A DNA stretch of 64,000 nucleotides from Agrococcus terreus (GCF_014645235.1 NZ_BMLM01000002.1:186001-250000), one strand, 5' to 3'; shown: positions 33,482-42,756, counted from the stretch's first letter. Translations and numbers: made by a program. The notes: generated from the letters alone by a model not told the origin.

Positions 33482-34986
33482 CGCGGCTCCTCCCCTGCCG
33501 TCGCGCCCAGCACCAGCGCGCGCCGCAGCGGCTTGCCGCTCGGCGTGCGCGGGATCTCGTCGACGACGAGGTAGCGCTTCGGGTGCTTGTAGGCCGCGAT
33601 GCGCTCCTCGAGGTGCGCGCGCAGCGCGGCCTCGTCGAGCGGCTCGGCGAGCACGAGCCACGCGGCGACCTCCTCGCCCCAGCGCTCGCTCGGCAGCCCG
33701 GCCACGGCGGCGTCGACGACGGCGGGGTGCTCGAGCAGCGCGAGCTCGACCTCGATGGGGGCGATCGACTCGGCGCCGGAGCGCACGATGTCCTTCACCC
33801 GGTCGACGATGCGGATGCGGCCGCCCGCGTCGCGCTCGACGAGGTCGCCGGTGCGCAGCCACGGCCCGACCATCGCCTGCGCCGTCGCCTCCGGGTCGCC
33901 GAGGTAGCCGGAGAAGAGCGCCGGTCCGCGCACGAGCAGCTCGCCCGTGCCGGCGCCGTGCACGACCCGGTCGCCGTCGAGGAGCGCGAGGTCGACGTGC
34001 GGGTAGGGGCGGCCCGCGGTGCCGGCGTCGCTCGCGTCGCGCGTGATCGCGACGTTGGGGCCGGCCTCGGTGAGCCCGTAGCCCTGCCGGAGCACGACGC
34101 CGCGCTCGGCGAGCCGCGCGGCCGTGCGCTCGTCGAGCATCCCGCCGCCGACGACGGCGGTGCGCACGCTCGAGAGGTCGCGCGCGGCGAGGTCGGGGTG
34201 CTGCACGAGCGCGCGGTAGGTCGTGGGCACGCCCATGGTCGCGGTGACGCGGTGCCGCTCGATGAGCGCGAGCGCGCGGCCGGCGTCGAAGGTGCGCTCG
34301 AGCACGACCGTCGCGCCCACCCACCAGGCGAGCAGCGGCTGGATGTTCCAGCCGGCGACGTGGTGCTGCGGCAGCACCTGCAGCACGACGTCGTCGGGCA
34401 CGAGCGGGGTCGCGCGCGAGAGCGAGAGGTTGGCCCAGCTGCAGGCGGCGTGCGAGAGCACGACGACCTTCGGCGCGCTCGTGGTGCCGGAGGTCGACAG
34501 CAGCAGCAGCGCGTCGTCGTCCTGCGGCGCCCCGGCCGGCAGCGGCTCGGCGGCGGCGGGGACGGCCTCCTCGACGCCCGAGGCGCCGAGCGCCGCGATG
34601 GGCAGCGCGACGCCGAGCCGCTCGAGCGCGAGCTCGGCGATGCGCCGGTGGTCGTCCTCGACGAGCAGCAGCGAGGGCCGGATGCGCGCGAGCTGCTCGG
34701 CGAGCTCGCGCGGCGTGAGCCGCCACGAGAGCGGCGCGAGCGCGGCGCCGGCCTTCGCGCACGCGAACAGCAGCACGACCTGGTCGGCGGTCGAGCCGGT
34801 GATGGTGGCGATGCGCGCGCCGCGGCCGTGGCCGGCGGCGGCGAGCGCGTGCGCGAGCGCGACGCTGCGCCCCTCGAGCTCGCCGTAGTCGACGATGACG
34901 CCGCGGTCGACGATCGCGGGCCGCCCCGCGTCGGTCGCGGCGCGGTCGGCGATCCACCGCCCGAGCGTCAGCGCGTCAGGAGCCAT
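33478..34986 (-). CDS. AMP-dependent acyl-CoA synthetase/ligase
   Basis: 502-residue ANL-superfamily ligase. The P-loop STSGTTSAPK is at 164-173, GYGLTEAGPN is motif A5, RTGDLVERDAGGRIRIVDRVKDIVRSG contains the hinge, and Lys485 in PRTPSGKPLRR is the catalytic lysine of the C-terminal domain. It makes acyl-CoA from a carboxylic acid, ATP and CoA. Coupled to the Liv-type permease upstream (11-base overlap), it would activate the acid brought in. Chain specificity cannot be read here. Confidence 0.88.
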   Translation of the reverse strand: MAPDALTLGRWIADRAATDAGRPAIVDRGVIVDYGELEGRSVALAHALAAAGHGRGARIATITGSTADQVVLLFACAKAGAALAPLSWRLTPRELAEQLARIRPSLLLVEDDHRRIAELALERLGVALPIAALGASGVEEAVPAAAEPLPAGAPQDDDALLLLSTSGTTSAPKVVVLSHAACSWANLSLSRATPLVPDDVVLQVLPQHHVAGWNIQPLLAWWVGATVVLERTFDAGRALALIERHRVTATMGVPTTYRALVQHPDLAARDLSSVRTAVVGGGMLDERTAARLAERGVVLRQGYGLTEAGPNVAITRDASDAGTAGRPYPHVDLALLDGDRVVHGAGTGELLVRGPALFSGYLGDPEATAQAMVGPWLRTGDLVERDAGGRIRIVDRVKDIVRSGAESIAPIEVELALLEHPAVVDAAVAGLPSERWGEEVAAWLVLAEPLDEAALRAHLEERIAAYKHPKRYLVVDEIPRTPSGKPLRRALVLGATAGEEPR

Positions 34987-36121
34987 GCGTCGATGCTTCC
35001 ATGTCCGACATCACGGCCGGCCGACCGTCCTCGCGCTCGTCCTCCCGGCGGCGCCGGCGCGGTCGGGTCGCCCGGTGCGCGATGCCGACGATGCCGCCGG
35101 GGGCGAACATCACGACGAGCACGAACAGCATCCCGAGCAGGAACAGCGGCTCCGAGAGCGGGATGCGCAGCACGTCGGGCAGGCCGGCGATCGCGGGGCT
35201 CGAGGCGAGCGCCGACAGGCGCTGGTCGAGCAGCGTGTAGACGACGCCGCCGACGATCGCGCCCCAGCGGTACCCGACGCCGCCGAGCACGACGATGACG
35301 AGCAGCGTGAGCGTGAAGTCGGAGGCCGAGATGCGAGGCGTCGCGCTCGACTGCAGGAGCATGAACCCGAGGCCGGCGACGGCGGCGAGCACCGCGGCGA
35401 GCGCGAACACGACGAGCCGGGCGCGGTAGGGGCGGATGCCGAGCACGGTCACGCGCAGCTCGTTCTCGCGCGCGGCGGCGACGACGTGGCCGAGCCGCGA
35501 GCGCTCCACCCAGACGCACACGAGGTAGGCGATGACGAGGATGGCGAGCGCCAGCCAGTAGAGCGAGCGGGTGTTGACGACGCCCACGAGGCCCGGCGGG
35601 ACGACGTCGACGAGCAGGGTCACGCCCTCCTCGCCGCCGGTCAGCCCGCCGACGTTGCGGCGGATGAGCACGTTGGCGGCCTGCGCGAAGGCGAGCGTGA
35701 CCATCGCGAACGAGATGCCGGTGACGCGCAGCGCCAGCGAGCCGGCGAGCGTGCCGACGACGAGCGCGAGCACGAGCGTGAGCACGATCGCGAGCAGGAA
35801 CACCGCCTCGCTCGGGATGCCGGTGGGCGCGAGCAGCCGCAGCAGCACGCCGAGGCCGTAGGCGCCGGCGGCGAAGAACATCGCGTGGCCGAACGAGAGG
35901 AGGCCCGCGACGCCGAACACCAGGTGGTAGCTGAGCGCGAGCGCCGCGATGATGAGCGCGTACGCGAGCACCGCGAGGGTGCCGGGCGTGTACGTCGGGC
36001 CGGGCAGCACGCCCGGGATGTCGAGCGCGAGCAGCGGCAGGCACGCGGCGAGCGCCACGAGCACCGCGCCGAGCGCCACGCGCCCCCAGGTGCTGCCCGC
36101 GAGGGCACGGATCCGGCTCAT
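34976..36121 (-). CDS. livM: Branched-chain amino acid-type ABC transporter permease (LivM)
   Basis: 381-residue LivM-type permease with about ten helices. LVFGVAGLLSFGHAMFFAAGAY is the LivM signature, and LRVTGISFAMVTLAFAQ and GGVGYRWGAIVGGVV are family motifs. A charged C-terminal tail (RPRRRRREDEREDGR) extends past the usual end. Overlaps livH by four bases and the ligase by eleven. Although such permeases are named for leucine, the family also moves amides, short-chain acids and aromatics. Confidence 0.88.
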   Translation of the reverse strand: MSRIRALAGSTWGRVALGAVLVALAACLPLLALDIPGVLPGPTYTPGTLAVLAYALIIAALALSYHLVFGVAGLLSFGHAMFFAAGAYGLGVLLRLLAPTGIPSEAVFLLAIVLTLVLALVVGTLAGSLALRVTGISFAMVTLAFAQAANVLIRRNVGGLTGGEEGVTLLVDVVPPGLVGVVNTRSLYWLALAILVIAYLVCVWVERSRLGHVVAAARENELRVTVLGIRPYRARLVVFALAAVLAAVAGLGFMLLQSSATPRISASDFTLTLLVIVVLGGVGYRWGAIVGGVVYTLLDQRLSALASSPAIAGLPDVLRIPLSEPLFLLGMLFVLVVMFAPGGIVGIAHRATRPRRRRREDEREDGRPAVMSDMEASTHGS

Positions 36122-36999
36122 CGCGCCGCCGCCTTCCCGAGGAGGCCGCGGGGCCGCACGAGCAGCACCGCCGCGAGCGCCAGCACGACCGCGAGGTCGC
36201 CCGTGCCGCCGAGGTAGAAGTTCGCGAGCTGCTGGATGACCGCGACGAGCACCGAGGCGACGGCGGCGCCCGCGAGCGAGCCCAGGCCGCCGATGACGGT
36301 GACGATGAACGCGTAGATGAGCAGCGACGTGCCCTGGTGCGCCGAGACCTGCCCGTAGTAGACCGAGGCGAGCACGCCGCCGAGGCCCGCGGCCGCGCCG
36401 CCGATCGCGAAGACGACCGTGAACGCGCGCCGCACGTCGATGCCGAGCGCCGTCACCATCGTGCGGTTCTCGACGCCGGCGCGGATGACGAGGCCGTACG
36501 GCGTCGCCCGCAGGAAGAGCACGATGAGGCCGAGCACGACCGCGGCGGCGCCGATGAGCAGCCACCTGTCGTTGGGCACGGAGGCGCCGAGCACGTCGGT
36601 CGTGCCGCCGAGCCAGGCGGGCTTCGCGATGCGGATGGGGTCGGTGCCCCAGATGCCCTCGAACAGGGCGACGGTCGCGAGGCCGAGGCCGACGGTGACG
36701 AGCACCTGCTCGATGTGGCGCTGGTAGAGGCGCCGGATGAAGACGAGCTCGGTGACGGCCGCGACGAGCGCGCCCACGACGAGGCCGACGAGCATCCCGG
36801 CGAGCAGCCCGCCCCAGGTGCCGTCGCCGACGCGGCGCCCGACCTCCCAGCCGAGGAAGCCGGCGAGGGTCAGGAAGGAGCCGTGGGCGAAGTTGAGGAC
36901 GCCCATGAGGCCGTAGATGAGCGAGAGCCCTGAAGCGACGAGGAAGTACAGGGCGCCGAGGCCGACGCCGGTGATGAGGAGCAGCAGCAGGGTGCTCAT
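36118..36999 (-). CDS. livH: Branched-chain amino acid-type ABC transporter permease (LivH)
   Basis: 293-residue LivH-type permease. LIYGLMGVLNFAHGSFLTLAGFLGW is the diagnostic signature; RRLYQRHIEQVLVTVGLGLA and ENRTMVTALGIDVRRAFT follow in the usual order. About eight helices. Overlaps livF and livM by ATGA. Confidence 0.9.
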   Translation of the reverse strand: MSTLLLLLITGVGLGALYFLVASGLSLIYGLMGVLNFAHGSFLTLAGFLGWEVGRRVGDGTWGGLLAGMLVGLVVGALVAAVTELVFIRRLYQRHIEQVLVTVGLGLATVALFEGIWGTDPIRIAKPAWLGGTTDVLGASVPNDRWLLIGAAAVVLGLIVLFLRATPYGLVIRAGVENRTMVTALGIDVRRAFTVVFAIGGAAAGLGGVLASVYYGQVSAHQGTSLLIYAFIVTVIGGLGSLAGAAVASVLVAVIQQLANFYLGGTGDLAVVLALAAVLLVRPRGLLGKAAAR

Positions 37000-37700
37000 G
37001 CGGCCTCCTCCGCTCCGGCGACGCCGAGGTGGCGGTGCACGAGGGGCGAGTCGAGGAACTCCGCGGCCGGCCCGGTGTGCACGACGCGTCCGCCCGAGAG
37101 GACGACGACGGTGTGCGCGAGGTCGCGCACCACCTGCAGGTTCTGCTCGACGAGCAGCATGGGCGTGCGCTCTGCGGCGTCGCGCAGCGCGCGCGTCACG
37201 TCGCCGACGATGCGGGGCGCGAGGCCCTTCGTGGGCTCGTCGACGAGCAGCAGCCGGTTGTCGTTCATGAGCGCGCGGGCGAGCGAGACCATCTGCTGCT
37301 GGCCGCCCGAGAGCGTGCCCGCCTGCTGGGCGGCGCGCTCGTCGAGCTCGGGGAAGAGCCGCGCGACGGCGTCGCGGTGCGTGCCGTCGCGCTCGGCGAG
37401 GCGCAGGTTCTCGGCGACGGTGAGCGAGCCGAACACCTCGCGATCCTCGGGCACGTACGCGATGCCGCGCTGCACGATCCGGTGCGTGAGCATCCGGTCG
37501 ATGCGGGTGCCGTCGAAGACGACCTCGCCGGTGCGCTCGAGGATGCCGAGGAGGGCCTTGATGGTCGACGACTTGCCGACGCCGTTGCGGCCGAGCAGCG
37601 CCGTGACGCCCTGCGCCGCGACGTCGAACGCGACGTCCTCGACGACCTGCTGGCCGGCGATCCGCGCGGAGAGGCCGCGCACCTCCAGCACGGCGCTCAC
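36996..37700 (-). CDS. livF: Liv-type ABC transporter ATP-binding protein (LivF)
   Basis: 234-residue ATPase of the LivF group. Walker A LLGRNGVGKSST (one of the Gs of the usual G..G.GK replaced by V), VPEDREVFGSLTVAENL, signature LSGGQQQMVSLARAL and Walker B LLLVDEPTKGLAP. GTG 37700 overlaps livG. Confidence 0.9.
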   Translation of the reverse strand: MSAVLEVRGLSARIAGQQVVEDVAFDVAAQGVTALLGRNGVGKSSTIKALLGILERTGEVVFDGTRIDRMLTHRIVQRGIAYVPEDREVFGSLTVAENLRLAERDGTHRDAVARLFPELDERAAQQAGTLSGGQQQMVSLARALMNDNRLLLVDEPTKGLAPRIVGDVTRALRDAAERTPMLLVEQNLQVVRDLAHTVVVLSGGRVVHTGPAAEFLDSPLVHRHLGVAGAEEAA

Positions 37701-38455
37701 ACCGGCTCCCCGAGGTAGGCCGACTGCACGGCCGGGTCGGCCATGACCGCGTCGGGCGTGCCGACGGCGAGCAGCTCGCCGTGGTGCATGACGGCGACGC
37801 GGTCGACGAGGCCGAGCAGCACCTCCATGTGGTGCTCGACCATGAGCACGGTGCGGCCGGAGCCGTGGAGGCGGCGGATGACCTCGACGAGGCCGGCGAC
37901 GTCGCCGGAGCCGACGCCCGCCATGGGCTCGTCGAGCAGCACGAGCTCGGGCTCGGTCGCCAGCAGCATCGCGATCTCGAGCTTGCGCTTGTCGCCGTGC
38001 GAGAGCACGCCCGCGGCGGTGCCGGCGTGGTGGTCGAGGCCGACCTCCGCGATGCAGCGGTCGGCGACGCCGGTCGCGTCGTCGCCGCGGCGCGGGAAGC
38101 GCCACAGGCTCGTCGCGGCGCCCAGCTTCGCCTGGGCCGCGAGGCGCACGTTCTCGCGCGCGTCGAGGCCGGGGAAGACGCTGGAGGTCTGGAAGGTGCG
38201 GCCGAGACCGGTCCGCGCCCGCTGGTGCACCCTGCGGCTCGTCACGTCCTCACCCGCGAGCAGCACGCGGCCGCTCGTAGGCGTCGTGACGCCGGAGATC
38301 ACGTCGAAGAGCGTGGTCTTGCCCGCGCCGTTCGGTCCGATCACGCCGACCATCTCGCCGCGCGCGACCTCGAGGGTCACGCCCTGCAGGATCCGCGCGC
38401 CGCCGATCTGCAGGCCGATGCCGTCCAGGTGGAGCGCGGGCCGGTCCTGGCTCAC
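37697..38455 (-). CDS. livG: Liv-type ABC transporter ATP-binding protein (LivG)
   Basis: 252-residue ATPase. Walker A is GPNGAGKTT, the LivG-specific LGRTFQTSSVFPGLDARENV is present, the signature reads LSHGDKRKLEIAMLL (LSHG in place of LSGG, common in LivG), and Walker B is LVLLDEPMAGVG. GTG 38455 overlaps the binding protein stop. Confidence 0.9.
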   Translation of the reverse strand: MSQDRPALHLDGIGLQIGGARILQGVTLEVARGEMVGVIGPNGAGKTTLFDVISGVTTPTSGRVLLAGEDVTSRRVHQRARTGLGRTFQTSSVFPGLDARENVRLAAQAKLGAATSLWRFPRRGDDATGVADRCIAEVGLDHHAGTAAGVLSHGDKRKLEIAMLLATEPELVLLDEPMAGVGSGDVAGLVEVIRRLHGSGRTVLMVEHHMEVLLGLVDRVAVMHHGELLAVGTPDAVMADPAVQSAYLGEPV

Positions 38456-39645
38456 TGCTCCGCCATCGGCGGCGCCACGGCCTCCGCGTCGACGACCTCG
38501 ACGAGCTCCGGCACCCACGTGCCGCCCTCGTCGACGAGGCGCACCTGGAACAGCGGCTGGATGAGCGCGTGGTCCTCGGCGCGGATCGTCAGCTCGCCCT
38601 TGACCGACTCGAACGTCCAGCCCTCGAGCGCGGCGATCATCGCGTCGACGTCCCCCTTGCCCTCGGTGACGGCCTGCACGAGCATCTGCGCGCCGACGAA
38701 GCCGTCGACGGTGAAGAGGTCTGCCTCGTGCCCGGCGGCCTCGAGGTGCGCGTCCATGGCCTGCGCGGCCTCGGTGTCGGTCGCGCCAGGGAAGTAGTGG
38801 TTGAGGAACTGGATGTCGCCGGAGCCGGGGCCGTAGGCCTGGTACGAGGCGCGGTCGGCCAGGCCGGTGACGACGGTCGTGCCCTCGAGCACGCCCTGCT
38901 GCGCGAGCGCCTCCCACATGGCGCCGGTCGTGGCGCCCGCCCACGCGACGAACACGAGGTCGGGCGAGGCCGCCTGGATCTGCTGCGCGAAGGGCGTGAA
39001 CTCGGTGGCGTCCTCGGCCACGAGGATCGGCGTCACGGACGCGCCCTCGCCGCCGAGCACCGCCTCGACCGAGGCGACGTTGCCCTGGCCGAACGCGTTG
39101 TCCTGCGCGAACACCACGATCGACGAGCCGTCGACGGAGTCGAGGAAGGTCGCGGCGGTCGCGACGTCCTGGAGCGTCTGGCGGCCGGAGCGGAAGGTCT
39201 GGTCGTTGATGCCGGTGATGGCGTCGGCAGCGGCGGGGCCGGAGAGGAAGAGCGTGTCGTTCTGCGCCGCCTGCTCTGCGACGGCGAGCGCGACGCCGGA
39301 GGCCGCCGAGCCGCCGATCACCTGGAAGCCGCGGCCGATGAGGTCCTTCGCCTGCGTGACGGCGGTGTCGGGGTTGCCCTGGTCGTCGACCCACTCGATC
39401 GTCAGCTCGACGCCGTCGATCTCGCCCGTGCCGTCGGTGGCGTAGTCGAGGCCGGCCTCGAAGCCCTGCTGGTAGGCCTCGCCGTACGCGGCGAGCGGGC
39501 CGGTGATGGAGGTGAGCATGCCGACGTCCACGGCCACGGCGCCGTCCTCGGATGCCTGCGGTGCGGTGGTGGTCGGGGCGCACGCGGTGAGCGCGAGCGC
39601 TGCGGCGACGACGCCTGCTCCGACGAGCTTCGGGGTCCTGCGCAT
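38452..39645 (-). CDS. livJ: Liv-type ABC transporter substrate-binding lipoprotein
   Basis: 397-residue periplasmic-binding lipoprotein of the Leu/Ile/Val-binding (type 1) fold. The signal peptide ends ALALTAC. VDVGMLTSITGPLAAYGEAYQQGFEAGLDYA, GGSAASGVALAVAEQA and VVFAQDNAFGQGN are the usual lobe-1 and hinge sequences. First gene of the 12-gene operon. The start region has only a weak GAGAGG Shine-Dalgarno. The ligand is not evident: neighbours suggest a hydroxyacid or ester rather than an amino acid. Confidence 0.88.
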   Translation of the reverse strand: MRRTPKLVGAGVVAAALALTACAPTTTAPQASEDGAVAVDVGMLTSITGPLAAYGEAYQQGFEAGLDYATDGTGEIDGVELTIEWVDDQGNPDTAVTQAKDLIGRGFQVIGGSAASGVALAVAEQAAQNDTLFLSGPAAADAITGINDQTFRSGRQTLQDVATAATFLDSVDGSSIVVFAQDNAFGQGNVASVEAVLGGEGASVTPILVAEDATEFTPFAQQIQAASPDLVFVAWAGATTGAMWEALAQQGVLEGTTVVTGLADRASYQAYGPGSGDIQFLNHYFPGATDTEAAQAMDAHLEAAGHEADLFTVDGFVGAQMLVQAVTEGKGDVDAMIAALEGWTFESVKGELTIRAEDHALIQPLFQVRLVDEGGTWVPELVEVVDAEAVAPPMAEQ

Positions 39646-39727
39646 GGGATGCCTCTCGACTGCACGAGCGCGCGGCGGCATCGCCCATCGGGGCCGAGCG
39701 CACGCCGTCGTGTGCTTCGCGTTCCAG

Positions 39728-39749
39728 AACCTGACGAACGATTCAGGTT
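39728..39749. promoter_or_regulatory. Inverted repeat, candidate TetR operator upstream of livJ operon
   Basis: AACCTGA (39728-39734), eight bases, TCAGGTT (39743-39749): a perfect 7-bp inverted repeat of TetR-operator size. It lies 83 bases before the livJ start and 182 before the divergent gene at 39931. No other structure is seen in the 285-base gap (39646-39930). Confidence 0.55.
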
Positions 39750-39930
39750 TCAGGTCCCAGCATGCGCCGGGAGGGCGCCCGTGTCAAACGCGACCGCGGA
39801 CCGTGACCGTTCCGTGACCTCGGCGCCCGCATGAGGGCCGTCTCATCGGGCGGCAACGCGCGGCTCATCCGCGCCCCGTGGACTGGGTCCGGCCCGGGAC
39901 GACGGGCACCGCACGAGCGAGGAGCACGCC

Positions 39931-41055
39931 ATGACCACGATCAGCACCGGCCTCGGGACCGGCACCGGGGACCCTGCCGTCGACGCCCCGCGCGACGCGC
40001 GCGCCGAGTCGCTGCAGCGCACGCTGCGCCTCACGAAGCGCGCCTACACGACGCGCCGCGTCGACCTCGGCCGGGCCGCGCGGCTGCGCACCGACCTCGC
40101 CCCGCGATCCGGCGACCTCGTGCTCGCCCGGGTGGGCGAGATCGGCCAGCACCAGCGCATCGAGCTGCCGGAGGGCCGGCGGGCGCCGCTGCGCGAGGGC
40201 GAGGAGGTGGTGGTCGCCTACGGCGCCCGCTACGCGCCCGACCAGTTCGCCGCGGTGGTGCCGGCCGACCTCGGGCCGTGCTCGCTCGTCGCCGGCGGCG
40301 GCGTCGCCGGCGAGGTCGTCGCCGCCCACGCCGTCATGCGGCCCGCGACCGCCCTCGAGCCGCTCGGCATCCTCGCCGACGCCGACGGGCGCCCGCTGAC
40401 GGTCGCCGAGGGCGGCCTCGCCGAGGTCGCGCCGCACGAGCTGCGCGCACCCCGGCCGCCGGTGGTCGCGGTCGTGGGGGCCGCGATGAACTCGGGCAAG
40501 ACCACGACCGTCGCGAAGCTCGTGCGCGGGCTCGCAGCCGGCGGCGTGCGGGTCGGTGCGGTGAAGGTGACGGGCACGGGCGCCGGCGGCGACGTGCACT
40601 CGTTCCGCGACCACGGCGCCGAGGTCGCGTACGACTTCAGCGACTTCGGGCACGCGACGACCGCGGGCGTCGATCCCGAGCGGCTCGCAGAGGTGCTCCG
40701 CCGCGGCGTGGAGCGGCTGACCGCCGACGGCTGCGAGGCGATCGTGGTCGAGGTCGCCGACGGCGTGCTGCAGGCCGACACGGCGGCGCTCGTCGCGCAT
40801 CCCGCGTTCGCCGCGCACGTCGACGGCGTGCTCTTCGCCGCGACCGATGCGCTGTGCGGCGTCGCCGGCCTCGCGTGGCTCGAGGCGCGCGGCATCCGGC
40901 CGCTCGCGATCTCGGGCGTCGTGACGGCCTCGCCGCTGGCGACCCAGGAGCTCCGCGCGCAGGTCGCGTGCCCCGTCTGGGACGCCGCGACGCTCGCCGA
41001 CGCGGCGCACGCGAAGGGCGTGCTCGCCGCGCTGCGCGAGGCCGCCGGACGATGA
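39931..41055 (+). CDS. P-loop NTPase of MobB/DUF1611-like type, function unknown
   Basis: 374 residues. The N-terminal half (about 45-170) looks like a small beta domain (GDLVLARVGEIGQHQRIELPEG, VVVAYGARYAPDQF). The C-terminal half is a SIMIBI-type GTPase/ATPase: P-loop GAAMNSGKT at 183-191, then GAVKVTGTGAGGDVHSFRDHGAEV, which parallels the MobB pattern (KDS.R.R..GA). It is not a full match to any named family I know. SD GAGGAG precedes the ATG. Its stop overlaps the start of an ABC exporter (ATGA), the only clue to function. Confidence 0.65.
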   Translation: MTTISTGLGTGTGDPAVDAPRDARAESLQRTLRLTKRAYTTRRVDLGRAARLRTDLAPRSGDLVLARVGEIGQHQRIELPEGRRAPLREGEEVVVAYGARYAPDQFAAVVPADLGPCSLVAGGGVAGEVVAAHAVMRPATALEPLGILADADGRPLTVAEGGLAEVAPHELRAPRPPVVAVVGAAMNSGKTTTVAKLVRGLAAGGVRVGAVKVTGTGAGGDVHSFRDHGAEVAYDFSDFGHATTAGVDPERLAEVLRRGVERLTADGCEAIVVEVADGVLQADTAALVAHPAFAAHVDGVLFAATDALCGVAGLAWLEARGIRPLAISGVVTASPLATQELRAQVACPVWDAATLADAAHAKGVLAALREAAGR

Positions 41056-42752
41056 CGGAGCACGCCCGCCGGCTCCCCAGGCCCGTCGAGCGCGGCCGCC
41101 TCGGCGGCTTCGCCCTGCTCGTCGCCGTCGGCGTCGGGCAGGCGCTCGGTGCCGTCGGGGTGGCGCTGCTCGTGCAGCGCGCCTTCGACGGCCTCGTCGC
41201 GGCTTGGGCGACGCCGGAGGCGCGCGACGACCCTGCGGGGGCCGCTGTGGCGTGGATGCTCGGGGCGCTCGGCGCGGCGGTGCTCGTCGCGGCGGTGTGC
41301 CGCGCGGCCGAGCGGGCGCTCGCCGAGCGGGTGGGCCAGCACTACGTGCAGCAGGTGCGCGATCGGCTGTTCGAGCACCTCACGCGCGTGCCCGCCCGCG
41401 CGCTCGGCCGCCGCTCGAGCGGCGCCATGCTGCAGCGCTTCGCGGGCGACCTGTCGGCGCTGCGCACGTGGGTGAGCCTCGGCCTCGCGCGGCTGCTCGT
41501 GAGCGGCGTGGCGGTCGCGCTCGTGCTCGGCGCGCTCGTGCTCCTCGCGCCGCGCGTCGCCGTCGCCGTCGCGCTCGCGCTCGGGGTCGGCGGGCTCGCC
41601 ACCTGGGCGGTGGGCATCGGCCTCGCCCGCGCCGCGCGCCGGGCACGCAGGCGCCGCGCGCGGCTCTCCGGCGAGGTCGCGGAGCGGCTCGCGAACGTCG
41701 CGGTGGTGCAGGCCTCCGGCCAGGAGCGCCGCGAGCGCCGCCGCATCGACCGCAAGGGCGCTGCGGTCGCGGCGGCGATGGTGCGCCAGGCCCGCGCCTC
41801 GGGCGCCGCGCGCGGCGTCGCGGAGGCGACGGCGGGCGCCGCGACGATCGGCGTGCTCGTGGGCGGCGCGCTCGACGTGCGGCTCGACGGCGCCTCCCCC
41901 GGCGCCGTCGTCGGCGCGCTCGCCGTGGTCGGGATGCTCGCGCAGCACGTGCGCGACCTCGGCCGCGTCGCGGAGCACGCCGCAGGCGCCGCGGTGGCGC
42001 GCGAGGCGGCGCAGCGCTTCCTCGACCTGACCCCGCTGCCCGACCGCGCGGGCGCTCCGCCGCTGCCGGACGGCCCGGGCGAGCTCGTGCTCCGCGGCCT
42101 CGGCGTCGAGCCCGGGCTGCGCGGCGTCTCGGTGCGCCTGCCCGCCGGCGCGACCGCCGCGGTGGTCGGCGGCAACGGCGCGGGCAAGTCGACGCTCGCG
42201 AGCGCCGTCGCCCGGCTCGTCGACCCGGATGCGGGCGCGGTCGAGCTCGACGGCGCCGACCTCCGCTCGGTCGACCTGCGCTCGGTGCGCCGCGCGATCG
42301 GCGTCGTGGGGCCAGACCTGCCGCTGCTGCGCGGCAGCGTGGACCGCAACGTGCGCTACCGCCTGCCGCGCGCCTCCGACGAGGCCGTCGCGGCCGTCGC
42401 GGAGCGCTGCGGCGTCGCCGCGCTCGTCGAGGGGCTCGAGGACGGCTGGGCGAGCGACGTGGGCGAGGGCGGCCGCCTGCTCTCGGCGGGACAGCGCACG
42501 CGCGTCGCGCTCGCCCGGGCGCTGCTCGGCGAGCCGCGGCTGCTCGTGCTCGACGAGGCGGAGGCCCACCTCGACGGCCCGACGCGAGCGCTGCTGCGCC
42601 GCGCGGTCGCGGAGCGCGAAGGCACGACGGTCGTCATCACCCACGACCCCGAGACCATCGCGGCCGCGGACGTGGTGTGGCGCCTCGAGGGCGGCAGGCT
42701 CGTCGACGCGCGCCCGCCGTCGGAGGCGGCGGACCGCCCGGCGGCCGCCTAG
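41052..42752 (+). CDS. ABC transporter, fused permease/ATP-binding half-exporter
   Basis: 566-residue type IV ABC exporter half. The membrane domain spans residues 1-320 with about six helices and FEHLTRVPARALGRRSSGAMLQRFAGDL as the coupling region. The ATPase has Walker A GGNGAGKST, a signature that reads LLSAGQRTRVALARALL (SAGQ instead of SGGQ) and Walker B LLVLDEAEAHLD, with the switch His in VVITHDPETIAAA. It probably forms a homodimer. It is coupled to the MobB-like protein. Substrate unknown; could be a peptide, lipid or cofactor. Confidence 0.85.
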   Translation: MTEHARRLPRPVERGRLGGFALLVAVGVGQALGAVGVALLVQRAFDGLVAAWATPEARDDPAGAAVAWMLGALGAAVLVAAVCRAAERALAERVGQHYVQQVRDRLFEHLTRVPARALGRRSSGAMLQRFAGDLSALRTWVSLGLARLLVSGVAVALVLGALVLLAPRVAVAVALALGVGGLATWAVGIGLARAARRARRRRARLSGEVAERLANVAVVQASGQERRERRRIDRKGAAVAAAMVRQARASGAARGVAEATAGAATIGVLVGGALDVRLDGASPGAVVGALAVVGMLAQHVRDLGRVAEHAAGAAVAREAAQRFLDLTPLPDRAGAPPLPDGPGELVLRGLGVEPGLRGVSVRLPAGATAAVVGGNGAGKSTLASAVARLVDPDAGAVELDGADLRSVDLRSVRRAIGVVGPDLPLLRGSVDRNVRYRLPRASDEAVAAVAERCGVAALVEGLEDGWASDVGEGGRLLSAGQRTRVALARALLGEPRLLVLDEAEAHLDGPTRALLRRAVAEREGTTVVITHDPETIAAADVVWRLEGGRLVDARPPSEAADRPAAA

Positions 42753-42756
42753 CGGC

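Noticed and set aside
28672-39645. Branched-chain amino acid uptake and breakdown operon
   Set aside because: No keto-acid dehydrogenase, isovaleryl-CoA or HMG-CoA genes; enzymes present are of the hydroxybutyrate/acetoacetate type.
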